From Roseateles asaccharophilus (lineage in GTDB: Bacteria > Pseudomonadota > Gammaproteobacteria > Burkholderiales > Burkholderiaceae_C): a DNA stretch of 64,000 nt. The notes below the pieces were generated by a model. That model saw only the letters and a list, made by a program, of their open reading frames with translations. It was not told the origin of the DNA and searched no databases. Location: assembly GCF_004362405.1 (NCBI RefSeq), contig NZ_SNXE01000001.1, forward strand, positions 930,001 to 994,000, written 5' to 3'. Made by a program: the position numbers and the translations under genes. Below, one piece after another: positions 33,059 through 41,798 of this stretch. Each line of letters starts with the position of its first letter. The stretch's first letter is position 1.

Positions 33059-35537
33059 GCAGCGGCTCCATCGGGGATACAGGTTCTGCGCTCAGGCCGA
33101 ACACGGCGCTGTAATAGCGCTCGTCGAGGCAGAGAATTCGGGTGTCTGGCTTTACTTCATGCAGCGCGCCAGCGTCACTGAGCTTGCGCAGCACGTGCGG
33201 GAAGACGTTGACGGTGAACTGCTGCGCGGCGCGCAGCAGCGTGAACTCCAGTTCCACGTCATACGCGGCACAGAGATCCGCAACCAAGGCTCGGCCGGCC
33301 TCGCCATACGGCACGATGACGCCCTGGGTCGGCGCATCGATGGCTTTGAATGCCCTGGCAGCAGTCATGAACGCTTGGCGGAAAAACAAATTCGGTGCGG
33401 AGTCGTGCCGCGAACTGAACTCATCGACGGCAGCATGATTGCGCGACAGCAAATTGAGCAGCGTGTCTGACTGGGCGATATCGCCCGCAGCCACTGGATA
33501 AGTCATGTCGGCTTGTCGCTCAAAGAAGTAGTAGCGGTAGTACGCCGTCAGTGCGGTGGGGCCGATGACGTCGTACTGAAAGCTCGCAGGATCCTGCTGG
33601 AAGTCGTCCAGCACCCGCAGCGCCGCATCACGTCCCTTCTGGATGTCGACCAGCTTGTCCAGGCTTTCGTCTTGCGGGTTGACGACATGAACCGTGCCGC
33701 GCTCGGCGCGCCCGTTGCGATTGCAGCGTCCGGCCGCTTGCGCGATCGAGTCGAGACCCGCCATGAAACGGATGACAGTTCCGAAGTCCACATCGACGCC
33801 GGCTTCGATCAACTGTGTACTCACACACAGCACCGGCTTGTGCGACGCCAATCGCGTCCTCAGTTTGGCAAGCTCGTGCTTGCGGTGCGCCGGACACATA
33901 TCCGTGCTGAGATGGCACAGAGCGGCATCCTGAATATCCACCAACTGGGCGCACAGTTCGAAGACACGTCGAGCTGCCGCCTTGGTGTTGACGATCACTA
34001 GGCAACTGCCGCTACGCCGCATCTCTGAGGCCGCCAAGTCAGCGACTTCCTGATCGGACCATCCGCCGGGCTTGCGCGCGTCATTGACCGTCACGCGCTT
34101 GAGTTGCTCGAACAAGCGATGCTTGTCCGGCATCAGTTCATGGTCGGGTGCTAGCCGCACGGCACCTTTGTCCTGGGCCACCTGGTGCAGCAGTGGCTGG
34201 GTCGCCGTGCAAAGAACAACGGTGCTGTCTCCCTGCGCGGTCAGAAAGTTGATGGCGTTGTTGAATAGATGCGCGCACTTGATCGGCAGTGTCTGGACCT
34301 CGTCGAAGATCAGCACAGCGCGAGAAAGTTGGTGCATGCGGCGGGCACCACGGGTGCCCGCACCAAACAGGGCTTCGAGTAACTGAACCATGGTGGTGTA
34401 GACCACCGGGGCATCCCAGTTCTCGCACAGAACCTTCTCACGCCAGGTCTGCTGTTCCGGGGTCACGCTGCCGTGGTGTTCCAGGACGATGCGGCCCCGA
34501 TCAGAAGGGGCATCGTGTGGTTCGAGAATCTGGCGAACCACCTGGGCGTTCTGGTCAATGATGGACGTGAAAGGGATTACGTAAATGATCCTGTCGAGTC
34601 CTCGCAGCTGGGCATGATGAAGCGCGAAACGGAGGCTGGCGAGGGTCTTGCCTCCTCCAGTGGGAACGGTCAATGTGTAAGCGCCTGCGGGTCGAGTTGC
34701 TGCCTGTCGACAGTGCTCGGATATGTCTTGACGTAGATGGTCGATAGGGCTGCTCGGCGTCAACTCGCGCAGGTGGTGCTCCAGTCGATCAATAAGGATG
34801 GGCCAGCCTGCGTAGTCGCCAATCGGCCGAAACGCGCGAGTGCGCCGATGCTCGAAGTCCGCCGTATCGATGCGATCTGCGTCGAGCAAGCAGCTGAAGA
34901 TGAATCTGACCAACAGACCGACCTGCTGGAGCCCCGCTTGTGGGCCTGCGCTTTGCCGACCGATAGATTGAAGACGGTTGTTTAGCAGTGCGACCACTTC
35001 GCCGCGGGCGAGCAGCTGCTCACAGGGGTCCAGGATCGCTCGGTCGCAAGCTTGCTCCACCTCGCTGAGATGCGTCTGCTGTTGCGCCTTGCTCATGCGT
35101 CGGCTGAACAGGTCTTCGCCAAAGTTGGATTTGCTGGCGCCGATGCAGTCAACGAGGCCGGAGTGGTGAGACGCGATGCAGAGTGACAGCATCTGTGCGG
35201 CGATGCGCTCTTGAGGTCCCTTGCCACTTAGCCGGTGCCAAATCAGCTGTGCACCTGCTGTGGAGTGGTCAACCTTGCCCTTCAAGCTGGCAGCGTCTAC
35301 CCAATCCTCGTCTTCATCTTGGTTGAGTTCGCCGATTGCCGACTTCAGGTAGGCCTGAAACGCTTGGCTGTACTTTCCCAGATCATGAAGTAGACCCAGC
35401 AGCAGCCCTGCGTCTTGAAGTCCTAGTTTGGCGGCAAACCCGCTCGCCAACTGCCCAACCCCTTTCAGATGCTCTTCGAGAGGCTGCCAGCTTCCATCGG
35501 CTTGCCTGTGGTGAGCGACGAATCTCGGCTGGTTCAT
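33051..35537 (-). CDS. cas3: CRISPR nuclease-helicase Cas3 (type I-C)
   Basis: An 828-residue protein with an N-terminal HD nuclease and an SF2 helicase. The HD domain shows HLKGVGQLA (His23), HDLGK (residues 51-55) and SHHSGLVD (about 123-130). The helicase has Walker A GGGKT (294-298) and DEVQ (412-415) as motif II; motif VI is the AQAAGRCNRNGR segment near residue 610. It is recruited by target-bound Cascade and degrades DNA. It is the first gene of the operon; its stop overlaps the cas5 start by 8 bp. A hairpin covers its ribosome binding site. Confidence 0.97.
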   Translation of the reverse strand: MNQPRFVAHHRQADGSWQPLEEHLKGVGQLASGFAAKLGLQDAGLLLGLLHDLGKYSQAFQAYLKSAIGELNQDEDEDWVDAASLKGKVDHSTAGAQLIWHRLSGKGPQERIAAQMLSLCIASHHSGLVDCIGASKSNFGEDLFSRRMSKAQQQTHLSEVEQACDRAILDPCEQLLARGEVVALLNNRLQSIGRQSAGPQAGLQQVGLLVRFIFSCLLDADRIDTADFEHRRTRAFRPIGDYAGWPILIDRLEHHLRELTPSSPIDHLRQDISEHCRQAATRPAGAYTLTVPTGGGKTLASLRFALHHAQLRGLDRIIYVIPFTSIIDQNAQVVRQILEPHDAPSDRGRIVLEHHGSVTPEQQTWREKVLCENWDAPVVYTTMVQLLEALFGAGTRGARRMHQLSRAVLIFDEVQTLPIKCAHLFNNAINFLTAQGDSTVVLCTATQPLLHQVAQDKGAVRLAPDHELMPDKHRLFEQLKRVTVNDARKPGGWSDQEVADLAASEMRRSGSCLVIVNTKAAARRVFELCAQLVDIQDAALCHLSTDMCPAHRKHELAKLRTRLASHKPVLCVSTQLIEAGVDVDFGTVIRFMAGLDSIAQAAGRCNRNGRAERGTVHVVNPQDESLDKLVDIQKGRDAALRVLDDFQQDPASFQYDVIGPTALTAYYRYYFFERQADMTYPVAAGDIAQSDTLLNLLSRNHAAVDEFSSRHDSAPNLFFRQAFMTAARAFKAIDAPTQGVIVPYGEAGRALVADLCAAYDVELEFTLLRAAQQFTVNVFPHVLRKLSDAGALHEVKPDTRILCLDERYYSAVFGLSAEPVSPMEPLHD

Positions 35538-35540
35538 CAG

Positions 35541-35567
35541 TGCTTCTCCCTCTTCATCGAAGAAGCA
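35541..35567 (-). promoter_or_regulatory. Hairpin over the cas3 ribosome binding site
   Basis: On the minus strand TGCTTCT pairs with AGAAGCA across 13 bases, and the second arm contains part of the purine-rich GGGAGAAG in front of the cas3 ATG at 35537. A shorter stem TCTTC/GAAGA shares bases with the first arm, so two exclusive folds are possible. Confidence 0.5.
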
Positions 35568-35580
35568 TCGTCCCAGCCGG

Positions 35581-35601
35581 CTGGCTCACCAGGTGAGCTA
35601 G
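35581..35601. promoter_or_regulatory. Candidate operator upstream of cas3
   Basis: The 15-bp core GCTCACCAGGTGAGC is a perfect inverted repeat with a one-base centre. Two more pairs lie outside a single mismatch. Its centre is 54 bp upstream of the cas3 start, between the start codon and the TTGACA element. Confidence 0.5.
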
Positions 35602-35885
35602 CGCAGCAAGGTATTTGTCCTGAAGTTGTCAACCGTGCGCAAAGCGCCCGGCCTGACGTTGGCCAGCCCATTTGCAAATCCTCCCTCTTGGTCTTTGCCA
35701 AGTGGCCGCAGCTTGCCAGCGGTTGTATGACTTGTCCTCAGGGTTTGTTCGCTGGAGGGCATCCAACGCGCGAACGGCGCGCAAATCGCCCCCGCCTCAG
35801 TCTTGCAGACCGCGCTTGTCGCGCGCGACGCGCCAAGCTCTTCGCCGGGCGTCGTTTCAGCCCCCGGCTGAACCTCTGTCCCGGC

Positions 35886-37121
35886 TCAGCGCCGCCCGAA
35901 CATCATCTGCCGAGCCAGAGCGTTCTTCAGCGGGGGCAGGGCTTGCAGGGCGGCCAGGCCCAGGCCGCGGGCGATGGGCAGGCCGGGCCAGCGCCAGGCA
36001 AAGCTGCGGGCCAGGAAGTCGGTGGTGGCGATCATGCTCCAGCGGTCGGGTGCGCGCTGCCATTCCACGCTGTTCAGGGCGCGGTCCAGATCGGCCTGGT
36101 CGCGCAGGGCCTGGACCAGGGCATAGGCGTCGCGCAGGCCCAGGTTCAGGCCTTGGCCGGCCACCGGGTGCAGGGTCTGGGCGGCATTGCCGATGCGCAC
36201 GGTGCGGCCGCTCACCAGGCTGCGCTCGGCGTTCAGGCCCAGCGGGAAGCATTTGAGCGGCGAGATGCCCTGCAGGCGCCCCACGCGCTCGGGCAGCAGG
36301 CTCTGGATCACGGTGAGGCGCTGCGCGTCGCTGAGGGTGGCGATCTCGTCTTCTTCCTGCGGCATGCACCAGACCAGGGCCGCGCGGCGCTGGCCCTCGC
36401 GGGGTGTCAGGGGCAGCAGGGCCAGGGGGCCGTTGCGGGTGAAGCGCTCGTAGGCCAGGCCGGCCGGGCTGTCGGGGGCCAGGGTCAGGGTGCCCACCCA
36501 GGCGTTCTGCTGGTAGTCATGGCTCAGGCTCTTGCGCGACTGCTCGGCAAACACGCCGCCCTCGGCCACCACGGCCAGGTCATAGGCCTCGACGATGCCG
36601 GCATCGATCTCAAGGCCGCGCTCCATGGGCTTGATGGCGGCCACGGCCTGGCCGAAGCGGCTGATCAGGCGCTGCGGCTCGCGGGCCACGGCGGCCTGCC
36701 AGGCGGCTTGCAGGGGGGCGACCAGCTGACCGTAGCTGAGCACGGCGCCCAGCTGGGGCTGGCCCAGCTCACGCGCGCTCAGGCGCACCACGGGCTCACC
36801 CTCGGCGCCGAAGAGCGGGTGTCGCAGCGCGGGCGCGGCCTGGCTGACATGCACCTCCTGGATGGGCTGGGCGACGTCGCCGGGCCAGGCGCCCAGGCGC
36901 TGCAGCAGCTGCACGCTGCCCAGGGCCAGGGCCAGGGTGCGCGGATCGCCGCTGACATCGCGTTCCAGCGGCCGGGCATCGAAGAGCGTGATCTGGGCCT
37001 GGGGCAGGCTGCGTGCGGCCAGCAGGGCCAGGGTCAGGCCGGCCGGTCCGGCGCCGACCACGGCCAGGCGCAGCGGGGCGCGGCTGGCAAGAGGGGCGGC
37101 TGGGTCGGAGGCGGTGGGCAT
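35886..37121 (-). CDS. UbiH/UbiF/VisC/COQ6-family FAD-dependent hydroxylase
   Basis: A 411-residue flavin monooxygenase of ubiquinone biosynthesis type. The FAD-binding motif VVGAGPAGLTLALLA lies at about residues 20-34. The second FAD motif is GRTVRIGNAAQTLHPVAGQG, then LNLGLRDAYALVQAL, the signature of the UbiH/COQ6 family. It would hydroxylate the benzene ring of a ubiquinone precursor at the inner membrane. Which ring position is used cannot be decided from sequence, so no symbol is given. The ATG at 37121 is chosen because the Rossmann fold begins shortly after. Confidence 0.9.
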   Translation of the reverse strand: MPTASDPAAPLASRAPLRLAVVGAGPAGLTLALLAARSLPQAQITLFDARPLERDVSGDPRTLALALGSVQLLQRLGAWPGDVAQPIQEVHVSQAAPALRHPLFGAEGEPVVRLSARELGQPQLGAVLSYGQLVAPLQAAWQAAVAREPQRLISRFGQAVAAIKPMERGLEIDAGIVEAYDLAVVAEGGVFAEQSRKSLSHDYQQNAWVGTLTLAPDSPAGLAYERFTRNGPLALLPLTPREGQRRAALVWCMPQEEDEIATLSDAQRLTVIQSLLPERVGRLQGISPLKCFPLGLNAERSLVSGRTVRIGNAAQTLHPVAGQGLNLGLRDAYALVQALRDQADLDRALNSVEWQRAPDRWSMIATTDFLARSFAWRWPGLPIARGLGLAALQALPPLKNALARQMMFGRR

Positions 37122-37179
37122 GGGTCTTGAGCGTGTTGCGGGGCGAGATGGCGGGACTATAGCCAGCCCGCGCCGGGCG

Positions 37180-37205
37180 AAAAAAAGCCCCGCCGCGGGC
37201 GGGGC
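37180..37205 (-). terminator. Intrinsic terminator of the lipoprotein gene
   Basis: On the minus strand the 8-bp stem GCCCCGCC/GGCGGGGC with a 3-base loop is followed by TTTTTTT. It lies 39 bp after the stop codon at 37245. Confidence 0.9.
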
Positions 37206-37244
37206 TCCTTGAGTGCACATTGAAGGCTTGTGCCGCGCCCTCGC

Positions 37245-38756
37245 TCAGCTGGCGCAGGCGCCCCAGGTCTTGCCCTGGTCCGTGCTGCAGTCCTTGCGGC
37301 TGGTGCCGTCGGCCTGGACGCTGCTGCGGGTCCAAGGGCCGGTGTTGCTCTTCTCGATCGTGATGCGCAGCTGGCTGTCGTCGGTGGAGCGCTTGAGCCA
37401 GCTGTACACGGGGAGCTTGACCTCGTCCTCGAAGCGGTAGCCGCTGGCGGCCATGCGCTGGACCACGCTGGCGAAGTCCAGCTGGGCGCTCTTGCCCTGC
37501 AGCCGCTCCCAGTCCTTGAGCAAGGCGTGCTCGGGCTGCTCGGCGTAGAAGCGCAGATTGCTCAGATAGGACACCCGGCCCACCTGGTAGTCGGTGTAGT
37601 ACTCGCGCAGGCCCACGGGGCCGGGGCTGGCCGCATGGGCCGCGTTGAAGCAGGCTTGCGGGTCGGCCTCGCGCTTGGGGTCCTCGTAGTGCACCACCAG
37701 CTCGTAACGCACGCCGTCCTTGCTTTGCTCCACAGCTTCGTTGAGCTTGCACAGGTAGTCGCTGCCGTCGTTCTGGAAGTTGTAGGCGGTGCGGGTGGTC
37801 TTGAGCGTGGCGCTGCCCCAGGGCTGGTTGTCCTGGCGACGCAGATTGAGCACGCGCTGGATCTTGCTCAGGCTCTCGTCCAGCACCACCCATTCATTGA
37901 GGTAGCCGCTGGGGAGCCAGACCGAGGCGTTGCGATACCAGACACCGGCCTGGTCGTCGAACTGCCGCGTGCCGCGGCCGCGGTAGACCTCGGCGCGGAT
38001 GAAGGTGGCGTCGGGGTACTGGGTGTGCAGCTGGCGCTTGTAGGCGTAGCCGGCCTTCAGACCCTTGACGATGTCCTGGGCCAGCTTGTAGCTCTGCTCG
38101 TCCTTGGACTTGATGAAGTCGTCGTGGATGCGTGCCTCGGAGAGGTTGTGGCGGCTCACCAGCTCGCCCATCACGGTGCGGATTTCGTTGACCAGCTTTT
38201 CGCGCAGCTGCTGGTCTGCACGCAGCTGCTCACAGCTGCTGAGATTGGGCGTGCTGGCGCTGAGGCGGGTGCGTACCTGGTCCCAGATCGCCGAGGTCAG
38301 CGGCGAGATGTGCAGCACCTGGTCCACGCTGATGGGCTGCAGGCGCGGGGCGATGGCCATCTGATAGGCCTCCTTCACCGGGCCGCTGTCCTCGTCGGTG
38401 GCGCCCACGGGCACGTCGACGTAGAGCGTGGCGTAGGGCAGGCATGCGCGCTGGGCCTCGCTCAGCTCCAGCTGGTAGGCGCCGGCGGCCTGGGAGACGG
38501 TGGAGGGCTCGTCGGCGTCCTTCACGTGGTTGCCGTTGACGTCCAGCCAGACGGTGGCACCGCTCACATAGCCATCGATCACCTTGCCGCCCACCGCGGC
38601 CATGGGGCTGGGCTTGCTGGGCGTCGGCGTGGCGGGTGTGCTGCTTGCGCCCTCGCTGCCACCACCGCCCCCACCGCCGCAGCCCGTGCCCATCAGGGCG
38701 ATCAGACCTGCGGCGCCCAGCGCGCTCCAGCGCTGGCTGTACCGGCTCATGACCAT
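37245..38756 (-). CDS. Large lipoprotein of unknown function
   Basis: A 503-residue protein. The signal peptide ends in a lipobox (LIALMGTGC) followed directly by seven Gly and a Ser/Thr/Pro linker. Next comes a short SdrD-B/carboxypeptidase-regulatory-like beta segment, GGKVIDGYVSGATVWLDVNG, with the acidic DVNGNHVKDADEP. The remaining 380 or so residues show no family I recognise; two Cys pairs suggest disulfides. Both ATGs at 38756 and 38750 suit the GAGGA ribosome binding site. It is monocistronic with its own terminator. Probably surface or outer-membrane located. Confidence 0.75.
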   Translation of the reverse strand: MVMSRYSQRWSALGAAGLIALMGTGCGGGGGGGSEGASSTPATPTPSKPSPMAAVGGKVIDGYVSGATVWLDVNGNHVKDADEPSTVSQAAGAYQLELSEAQRACLPYATLYVDVPVGATDEDSGPVKEAYQMAIAPRLQPISVDQVLHISPLTSAIWDQVRTRLSASTPNLSSCEQLRADQQLREKLVNEIRTVMGELVSRHNLSEARIHDDFIKSKDEQSYKLAQDIVKGLKAGYAYKRQLHTQYPDATFIRAEVYRGRGTRQFDDQAGVWYRNASVWLPSGYLNEWVVLDESLSKIQRVLNLRRQDNQPWGSATLKTTRTAYNFQNDGSDYLCKLNEAVEQSKDGVRYELVVHYEDPKREADPQACFNAAHAASPGPVGLREYYTDYQVGRVSYLSNLRFYAEQPEHALLKDWERLQGKSAQLDFASVVQRMAASGYRFEDEVKLPVYSWLKRSTDDSQLRITIEKSNTGPWTRSSVQADGTSRKDCSTDQGKTWGACAS

Positions 38757-38881
38757 CTGTTCCTCAATTCACTTTGAACGAAAGTGCGGGAGTCTAGGCA
38801 GATGAGCCGGCGCCCCTCACAGGGTAGACCCTCGGCCACCCATGGGGGGGGCGCGCGTTCCTCGCCCCGCCGTGCGGCGAC

Positions 38882-40621
38882 TCAGGCCGCGACCAGCTTG
38901 CGCTGACCGGCGCCCGGCAGCACCTTGAGGCTCTTGCCCAGGCTAGCGCTGAACTCGCGGCTGGTGACGGTGTTGACGAAGATCCAGTCGCTGCGGCACT
39001 CGGCGGGCGTGGCCGTCACGACCATGTAGCCGCGGCGCGAGGTGTCGCAGTACTCCAGCGGGCCGATCAGCTGGGTGAGCGCGGCGGCCAGGGTCTGGGG
39101 GTTCTCCTTGGGCAGATAGGTCTCGAAGCCCGGCGAGCTGACGGAGGAAGTGGCGAACTCCACGCCGATCTGCTTGCCGCTGCGGTCCTTGAGATCGCTG
39201 GCCCAGGCGTTGTGCGTATCGCCGGCCAGCACCACCAGGTTCTTGTCCAGCTGGCTGGCCGTGGCCAGCAGGGTCTCGCGGGCCACGGCATAGCCGTCCC
39301 AGGCATCGAGGTTGTAGGGGATGCTGGGCTGGGCCAGGATGGCGCGCTCCTGGGCCGTGAGGCTGGCCGGATTGCTCTGGGCCTTGGCGGCGATGGCGGC
39401 GTACACACCCACCGAGACGCCCGTGCCGGGATTGTTGGCCTCGAAGAGGATGGGGGCCGGGATGTCCATGCGGCCCATCAGCACCTGCTGGCCCAGCACC
39501 TGCCAGGTGGCGCGCGAGCCGGCCAGCTGCTGCTGCAGCCACTGCGTCTGGGCGGCGCCCAGCAGCTGGCGGTCGCTGCGTGCCATATCGGCCTGGAAGG
39601 CCGTGGCGTTGAAGCTGCCCTTGGCGTCGATATAGCGGGCGTAGTCCAGCTGCTCGTCACGGCCAATCACGCGGGTGTCCAGCATATGCAGGGCCAGCAG
39701 ATCGCCGAAGGCGAAGCTGCGGTAGATCTGCTCGCGGTTGCTGGCGCTGCGGATGGGCAGCCACTCGTGGAAGGCCTGGATGGCGGCGGCCTTGCGGGCG
39801 GCGAAGTCGCCCTCGGTGGCCGGCTGGTGGTTCTCGGCGCCGTTCTTCCAGGTGTCGTTGGTGATCTCGTGGTCATCCCAGACGGCGATCATGGGCAGGG
39901 CGGCGTGCAGGGCCTGCAGATCGGCATCGCTGCGGTACTGGGCGTAGCGGCGGCGGTAGTCGTCCAGGCTGGTGATCTCCTTGGCCGGCTCCACCTCGCG
40001 GCCCATGGCCTTGGCCTTGTCGCTGGCATAGCCGTCGCGGCCGTATTCATAGATGTAGTCGCCCAGATGCAGGGCCACATCCACGGCCTCGGCCTCGGCG
40101 CGGCGGGCCAGATCGGCATAGACATTGAAGTAGCCGGCCGGGTAGTTGGAGCAGGAGAACACGGCCAGCTTGACCTGGTTCACCGCGCCCTGGGGCAGGG
40201 TGCGGGTGCGGCCCACGGGCGAGGTCTGGCCATAGGCGGCAAAGCGGTACCAGTAGCGCTGGCCGGGCTTCAGGCCGGTGGCGTCCACCTTGACGCAGAA
40301 GTCGCTGGCGGCGCTGGCCAGGGTGTTGCCGCTGGCGACCAGGGTGGCGAAGTTGGCATCGCTGGCCACTTCCCAGCGCAGGGGGATGTCGCGCAGATCG
40401 GCGCTGTCCTGAGCGCGCACGCGGGTCCAGAGGATCACGCGGTCGGCCAGGGGGTCGCCGCTGGCCACGCCATGGGCGAAGCTCACCGCAATATCGCTGT
40501 CGCCGCCACCGCAGCCGGGCAGGCCGACCAGGGCGCCAGCGGCCAGGGCCAGACCACCGCGCACAAAGTCGCGGCGGCGGGGTTCTTGGGCTTGAAGAAG
40601 ATTGTGCAAGGGCTTGCTCAT
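38882..40621 (-). CDS. PhoD-like alkaline phosphatase, Tat-exported
   Basis: A 579-residue protein. The N-terminus has a twin-arginine signal EPRRRDFVRGGLALAAGALV and then a lipobox-like VGLPGC. The PhoD N-terminal domain starts near SFAHGVASGDPLADRVILWT. The metallophosphatase core has VFSCSNYPAGYFNVYADLAR, LHLGDYIYEYG, MIAVWDDHEITNDTW and VLAGDTHNAWASDL, giving the Asp, Asn and His ligands of the Ca/Fe site. It cleaves phosphomonoesters or diesters outside the cytoplasm after folding in the cytoplasm. Divergent from the aldo/keto reductase gene. Confidence 0.92.
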   Translation of the reverse strand: MSKPLHNLLQAQEPRRRDFVRGGLALAAGALVGLPGCGGGDSDIAVSFAHGVASGDPLADRVILWTRVRAQDSADLRDIPLRWEVASDANFATLVASGNTLASAASDFCVKVDATGLKPGQRYWYRFAAYGQTSPVGRTRTLPQGAVNQVKLAVFSCSNYPAGYFNVYADLARRAEAEAVDVALHLGDYIYEYGRDGYASDKAKAMGREVEPAKEITSLDDYRRRYAQYRSDADLQALHAALPMIAVWDDHEITNDTWKNGAENHQPATEGDFAARKAAAIQAFHEWLPIRSASNREQIYRSFAFGDLLALHMLDTRVIGRDEQLDYARYIDAKGSFNATAFQADMARSDRQLLGAAQTQWLQQQLAGSRATWQVLGQQVLMGRMDIPAPILFEANNPGTGVSVGVYAAIAAKAQSNPASLTAQERAILAQPSIPYNLDAWDGYAVARETLLATASQLDKNLVVLAGDTHNAWASDLKDRSGKQIGVEFATSSVSSPGFETYLPKENPQTLAAALTQLIGPLEYCDTSRRGYMVVTATPAECRSDWIFVNTVTSREFSASLGKSLKVLPGAGQRKLVAA

Positions 40622-40756
40622 GGCGGGGCTCCCGGGGTGGACTGCAAAGGCGCGGATTCTTCGTGCGTCCCGTGACAGTTGCGCGACAAGGCTGCGACGG
40701 TCCCGCCGCTGTTGCGCTACCCTCACGCCCATCGTTTTTGGAGTGAGTTCCCTAGC

Positions 40757-41740
40757 ATGCAATACCGTCGTCTGGGCCGCAGCGGCCTGCAGGTGTCCGA
40801 GCTCTCCCTGGGCTCCTGGGTCACGTACCACAAGCAGGTGGACACCGCGGCGGCGGTGGAGATGCTGGCGGCCGCCTTCGACGCCGGGGTCAACTTCTTC
40901 GACAACGCCGAGGTCTACGCCCTGGGCAAGAGCGAGGAGATCATGGGCGCGGCCTTCAAGCGCCTGGGCTGGGGCCGGCATCGCTATGTGGTGTCCACCA
41001 AGTTCTTCTGGGGCCTGGACCGCGAGGCCGAGCCCAGCGTGAACTTCCGCGATACGCTCAACCGCAAATACCTGATGCAGGCCATGGATGCCTCGCTCAA
41101 GCGCCTGCAGCTGGACTTTGTGGACCTGATCTACTGCCACCGCCCCGACCCTCACACCCCCATCGAGGAAACCGTGTGGGCCATGAGCGACCTGATCCGC
41201 CAGGGCAAGGCGCTCTACTGGGGCACCAGCGAGTGGAGCGCGGCCGATATCCGCGCCGCCTGGGAGATTGCCGAGCGCCACCATCTGCACAAGCCGGTGA
41301 TGGAGCAGCCCCAGTACAACCTCTTTCACCGCAAGCGGGTGGAGCAGGAGTACGCCCGGCTGTACGAGGACATGGGCCTGGGCCTGACCACCTGGAGCCC
41401 GCTGGCCTCGGGCCTGCTCACCGGCAAGTACCGCAGCGGCATTCCGGAGGGCACACGCGGCGCCATGGAAAACATGGCCTGGCTGCGCGAGCAGCTGCAG
41501 GACCCCGCCAAGAACGCCGCCGTGGCGCAGCTGGAGGCCCTGGCCGCCGAGCTGGGCGGCAACGTGGCCCAGCTGGCCATCGCCTGGGTGAACCGCAACC
41601 CGCGCGTCTCCACCGTCATCCTGGGCGCCAGCAAGCTGTCTCAGCTTCAGGACAATCTGGGCGCCCTGGCCCTGACCCCCAAGCTCACGCCCGAGCTGCT
41701 GGCTCGCATGGACGAGATCTGCCTGCCGCTGGCGCAGTGA
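40757..41740 (+). CDS. Aldo/keto reductase (potassium-channel beta-subunit-like)
   Basis: A 327-residue NADPH-dependent reductase with a TIM-barrel fold. [20 protein letters not shown] opens the family. The catalytic Asp-Tyr-Lys-His set is visible as [10 protein letters not shown] (Asp/Tyr), VSTKFFWG (Lys) and LIYCHRPDP (His). The close match of the segments [18 protein letters not shown] and [10 protein letters not shown] to eukaryotic Kv-beta subunits places it in that subgroup, found widely in proteobacteria. Substrate unknown. The start is fixed by the conserved N-terminus. Confidence 0.92.
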   Translation: MQYRRLGRSGLQVSELSLGSWVTYHKQVDTAAAVEMLAAAFDAGVNFFDNAEVYALGKSEEIMGAAFKRLGWGRHRYVVSTKFFWGLDREAEPSVNFRDTLNRKYLMQAMDASLKRLQLDFVDLIYCHRPDPHTPIEETVWAMSDLIRQGKALYWGTSEWSAADIRAAWEIAERHHLHKPVMEQPQYNLFHRKRVEQEYARLYEDMGLGLTTWSPLASGLLTGKYRSGIPEGTRGAMENMAWLREQLQDPAKNAAVAQLEALAAELGGNVAQLAIAWVNRNPRVSTVILGASKLSQLQDNLGALALTPKLTPELLARMDEICLPLAQ

Positions 41741-41798
41741 GGCGCCGCAGGCCTTCGGCCCTCGCCAGCCGCAGCTCGGACCGCGACTAGGATTGGGC

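Larger units (their letters stand above)
35538..35885. other. Non-coding region upstream of cas3 (cas promoter region)
   Basis: About 350 bp between the cas3 ATG and the end of the UbiH-type gene. I see no credible gene. It holds a TTGACA (minus strand, 35627-35632), a near-perfect 21-bp palindrome at 35581-35601 and a hairpin at 35541-35567. No good -10 lies 16-18 bp from the TTGACA, so promoter placement is uncertain. The half next to the UbiH gene contains nothing recognisable. Confidence 0.6.

Noticed and set aside
35845-35865. Short repeat-like sequence GGGCGTCGTTTCAG upstream of cas3
   Set aside because: Only the order of GGGCG and GTTTCA is shared with the CRISPR repeat; the middle does not match and no spacer structure is present.
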